NCBI GenBank assembly: GCA_018500075.1
Contig: JAHBAN010000068.1
Location: 1 to 7,652 of the forward strand
Length of the DNA stretch: 7,652 nt
Reading direction: 5' to 3'
DNA from: Flavobacteriia bacterium
Lineage (GTDB): Bacteria; Bacteroidota; Bacteroidia; Flavobacteriales; Flavobacteriaceae
This document shows positions 5,788-7,652 of the stretch, piece by piece. The notes below the pieces were generated by a model, which did no database searches, was not told the DNA's origin, and worked only from the letters and a program-made list of their open reading frames with translations. The position numbers and the translations under genes were made by a program. Within the stretch, counting starts at the first letter, position 1, and every line of letters starts with the position of its first letter.

Positions 5788-5950
5788 GATCGGGCTTTAG
5801 CGTCTCAGAGGCGGCGCGGCAAGCCTGCCTCAAGGTGTCCTTGTGCACTGCGGCCCTCTGGTGTGCGGCGCTGTTCGGCCCTATCTTAAGCTGAAGCGTG
5901 GCCGCGAGTGGCCGCAGAGAGGCCGCGGAGTGGTCGGAAGGGGCAGTCGG
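5788..5950. promoter_or_regulatory. Divergent truA / ycjX spacer with GGCCGC repeats
   Basis: These 163 bases must hold the start regions of both genes. No convincing promoter was recognised. GGCCGC occurs at 5900-5905, 5910-5915 and 5921-5926, spaced 10 and 11 bp, directly upstream of the ribosome binding site GGAAGGGG (5936-5943). In GC-rich DNA such short repeats can arise by chance. Confidence 0.4.
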
Positions 5951-7423
5951 GTGATCGGTGAGTTGGCGGATAGTCTTGCGCGGCGGGTGGACAATCTGGC
6001 CGGCTCGGTCTCGCAGGCGCTTATGGAGCCTGTGATCCGTGTCGGTGTGACGGGTCTGGCGCGGGCGGGCAAGACTGTATTTATCACCTCGCTTGTCGCC
6101 AATTTGCTCGACCGTGGCCGGATGGGCGGTCTGGCGGGCGAGGCGCAGGGGCGCATTGAGGCGGCCTATTTGCAGCCCCAGCCAGATGACACGGTGGCGC
6201 GGTTCCAGTTTGAGGAGCATTTGGCCGCTTTGACGGGGCCGCGGCCGCAGTGGCCAAGCTCAACCCGTGCGGTGAGCGAATTGCGCCTGTCGCTGCGGGT
6301 CAGGCCGCGGGGGGTGTTGGGCGGGCTGTCCGGTGCGCGGATCGTGCATATTGATATTGTCGACTACCCCGGCGAATGGCTGTTGGACCTTGGTTTGATG
6401 GAGAAATCCTATGCGCAGTGGTCTGGCGAGGTGTTTGCCCGCCTCAGGGGCCGTGCGCAGGGGGGCGATTTTTTGAAAGCGGCGGCGGCTGTTTCGGGCG
6501 GGGATGTGTTTGCCGAGCCGGTGGCGCAGGCTTTGGCGGCGTCCTTTACGGGGTATCTTTGTGCGGCGCGGGATGCGGGCTATTCTGACTGCACGCCGGG
6601 GCGGTTTTTGCTGCCCGGGGCGCTGGAGGGCTCGCCTGTGCTCACCTTTGCGCCTTTGGATCAAGGCGGGGACGGAAACGGAACCGCAGACAGAAACGCA
6701 GACGGGACAAACGGCAAGGGCCTGGCCAAGAGGGCTGGCCGCAAGAGCCTCTGGCGCGAGATGGAGCGGCGCTATGAGGCCTATAAGGCTCAGGTTGTTC
6801 GGCCGTTTTTTCGCGAGCATTTTGCAAAGATCGACCGGCAGGTTGTTTTGATTGATGCGCTTGGGGCGATTCATCAGGGGCCAGAGGCGCTTGAGGATAT
6901 GCGCGGGGCGATGAGCGATATTCTGAAGGCGTTCAAGCCCGGGCAGAACGCGTTTCTGAAGCGGCTTTTTCTCGGGCGGCGGGTTGAAAAAATCCTCTTT
7001 GCGGCCACCAAGGCGGACCATTTGCATCATGTCCAGCACGCGGCGCTCACCGGCATTGTGGAGGCGCTGGTGCGGGAGGCGTCGGATCGTGCGGGCTTTG
7101 CCGGAGCCGAGGTGCGGGCGATGTCGATTGCGGCCTTGCGGGCCACCGAGGAGGCCGAAATGCGTCATGACGGCGAGCGGCTCCAGCTGGTGCGGGGCAG
7201 GCTGCTGGACAGCGGCCGGCAGGCGGCGCTCTATGCGGGGGCTTTGCCCGAGGATCCGGCCAAGCTGTTGCAGCCGGCGCGACAGGGAGCGCAGCACTGG
7301 CTTGATCAGGATTACCAGATCATGGCCTTTGCGCCGGCTGTCTTGACCCTCGCGCGGGGCGACGGGCCGCCCCATATCAGGCTGGACCGCGCCGCCGAGT
7401 TTCTGATCGGAGACCGCTTGTGA
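5951..7423 (+). CDS. ycjX: YcjX-family (DUF463) P-loop NTPase
   Basis: A conserved bacterial nucleoside triphosphatase of uncertain role; E. coli ycjX belongs to the phage-shock stress regulon together with ycjF. GTG 5951 is preferred because GGAAGGGG lies seven bases upstream and family members begin shortly before EPVIRVGVTG. This gives 490 residues, while the longer ATG frame from 5843 adds 36 residues that do not look like the family. Walker A is GLARAGKT at 35-42, and DIVDYPGEWLLDL from 135 holds the Walker B-like acidic residues. TKAD at 353-356 resembles the G4 base-recognition motif of GTPases. LWREMERRYEAYK, FFREHFAKIDRQVVLIDALGA and a closing FAPAVLTL block fit the family. An apparent low-complexity linker (237-265, rich in G, N, D, T) interrupts the middle. 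No transmembrane segment is evident. The downstream frame overlaps its stop codon, so they are probably co-translated. Confidence 0.92.
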   Translation: MIGELADSLARRVDNLAGSVSQALMEPVIRVGVTGLARAGKTVFITSLVANLLDRGRMGGLAGEAQGRIEAAYLQPQPDDTVARFQFEEHLAALTGPRPQWPSSTRAVSELRLSLRVRPRGVLGGLSGARIVHIDIVDYPGEWLLDLGLMEKSYAQWSGEVFARLRGRAQGGDFLKAAAAVSGGDVFAEPVAQALAASFTGYLCAARDAGYSDCTPGRFLLPGALEGSPVLTFAPLDQGGDGNGTADRNADGTNGKGLAKRAGRKSLWREMERRYEAYKAQVVRPFFREHFAKIDRQVVLIDALGAIHQGPEALEDMRGAMSDILKAFKPGQNAFLKRLFLGRRVEKILFAATKADHLHHVQHAALTGIVEALVREASDRAGFAGAEVRAMSIAALRATEEAEMRHDGERLQLVRGRLLDSGRQAALYAGALPEDPAKLLQPARQGAQHWLDQDYQIMAFAPAVLTLARGDGPPHIRLDRAAEFLIGDRL

Positions 7424-7652
7424 GCGTGGCACGGGCGCATTTGTGGCATTTGCCACGGTTGCTCAAAATCCTTTGGGCGGGGACGCGCGGGCAGGGGCCT
7501 GTGGGGCGGCGGCGCGACGAGGATGTGCGGGCTTTGGGACATCTGATTTTGCGGGGCAAGGTGCAACTCTGGCGCCGGGAGGGGCGGGCGCGGGCCTTTC
7601 TGGTGCGGGACGGGCGGCGCATCCATGCGCTTTACACCAGCCCGGACTGGGG
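7420..7652 (+). CDS. Probable GNAT-family acetyltransferase, N-terminal part (cut by window end)
   Basis: A frame from GTG 7420 stays open for 77 codons to the window edge. The GTG overlaps the ycjX TGA in a GTGA arrangement, and GGAG at 7409-7412 gives a seven-base spacing, so translational coupling is likely. The end of the visible part, with LWRREGRARAFLVRDG followed by RIHALYTSPDWG (67-77), resembles the first half of GNAT acetyltransferases. There a strand reading 'x-I-x-x-L-Y-V-x-P-x-x-r-G-x-G' leads into the acetyl-CoA loop, which would lie just past the edge. The first 30 residues are basic and not recognised. The substrate is unknown. In many proteobacteria a ycjF homolog follows ycjX, so this neighbour is a variation. 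GTG 7426 is an alternative start. Confidence 0.7.
   Translation, partial: MSVARAHLWHLPRLLKILWAGTRGQGPVGRRRDEDVRALGHLILRGKVQLWRREGRARAFLVRDGRRIHALYTSPDW

Noticed and set aside
5843..5950. ATG 5843 as the ycjX start
   Set aside because: The extra 36 residues are Arg/Gly-rich and unlike the family. GTG 5951 has a GGAAGGGG ribosome binding site at seven bases.
6260..7456. Minus-strand 398-residue frame opposite ycjX
   Set aside because: Long antisense frames are common in GC-rich genes. The translation has no motif, while the plus strand has clear P-loop motifs.
1..7652. tRNA, rRNA genes, insertion sequences or attachment sites
   Set aside because: No cloverleaf, rRNA segment, transposase frame or flanking target duplication was seen on either strand.

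Overview
The window looks like chromosomal DNA of a GC-rich alphaproteobacterium, most likely a Rhodobacterales (roseobacter-type) member. The evidence is the character of the TrxB, TruA, Lrp and YcjX proteins, strongly GC-biased third codon positions, and GC hairpins followed by a GGATATTT box in intergenic spaces. I recognise that last style from this order by recall, not by a search.

Layout: (i) 1-922, minus strand, cut by the window edge: a homolog of the alphaproteobacterial arginyl-tRNA synthetase (ArgRS) that starts directly at the catalytic fold and has lost both class I signature motifs. (ii) 1052-2773, plus: a complete, apparently active ArgRS of the other (E. coli-like) lineage, divergent from the first gene across 129 bp. 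(iii) 2774-3085: a gene-free spacer with an AT-only terminator-like hairpin, three GTGCAC palindromes at exact 11-bp spacing, a strong hairpin and a composite repeat. (iv) 3086-4030, minus: thioredoxin reductase trxB. (v) 4235-4735, plus: an Lrp/AsnC-family regulator, divergent from trxB. (vi) 4736-5019: a convergent spacer with two more copies of the composite repeat facing each other and intrinsic terminators. (vii) 5020-5787, minus: tRNA pseudouridine synthase truA. (viii) 5951-7423, plus: a YcjX-family (DUF463) P-loop NTPase. (ix) From 7420 to the window end, plus: the start of a GNAT-type acetyltransferase overlapping the ycjX stop codon.

Most genes are housekeeping. ArgRS charges tRNA-Arg, TruA modifies tRNA, TrxB recycles thioredoxin, and Lrp probably regulates amino-acid-related genes and possibly itself. 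The part most likely to be undescribed is the divergent pair at 1-2773. Its degenerate ArgRS keeps an open, coding-biased frame for 307 codons but aligns RGED where HIGH belongs and PRVP where KMSK belongs, beside an intact ArgRS of different ancestry. This suggests either synthetase replacement in which the old enzyme took a new role, or a dedicated two-gene system built from an ArgRS-like non-enzyme and a real ArgRS. The second point of interest is the structured intergenic DNA, especially the composite 3' element (three copies, each in sense orientation after a gene) and the 11-bp-phased GTGCAC array.
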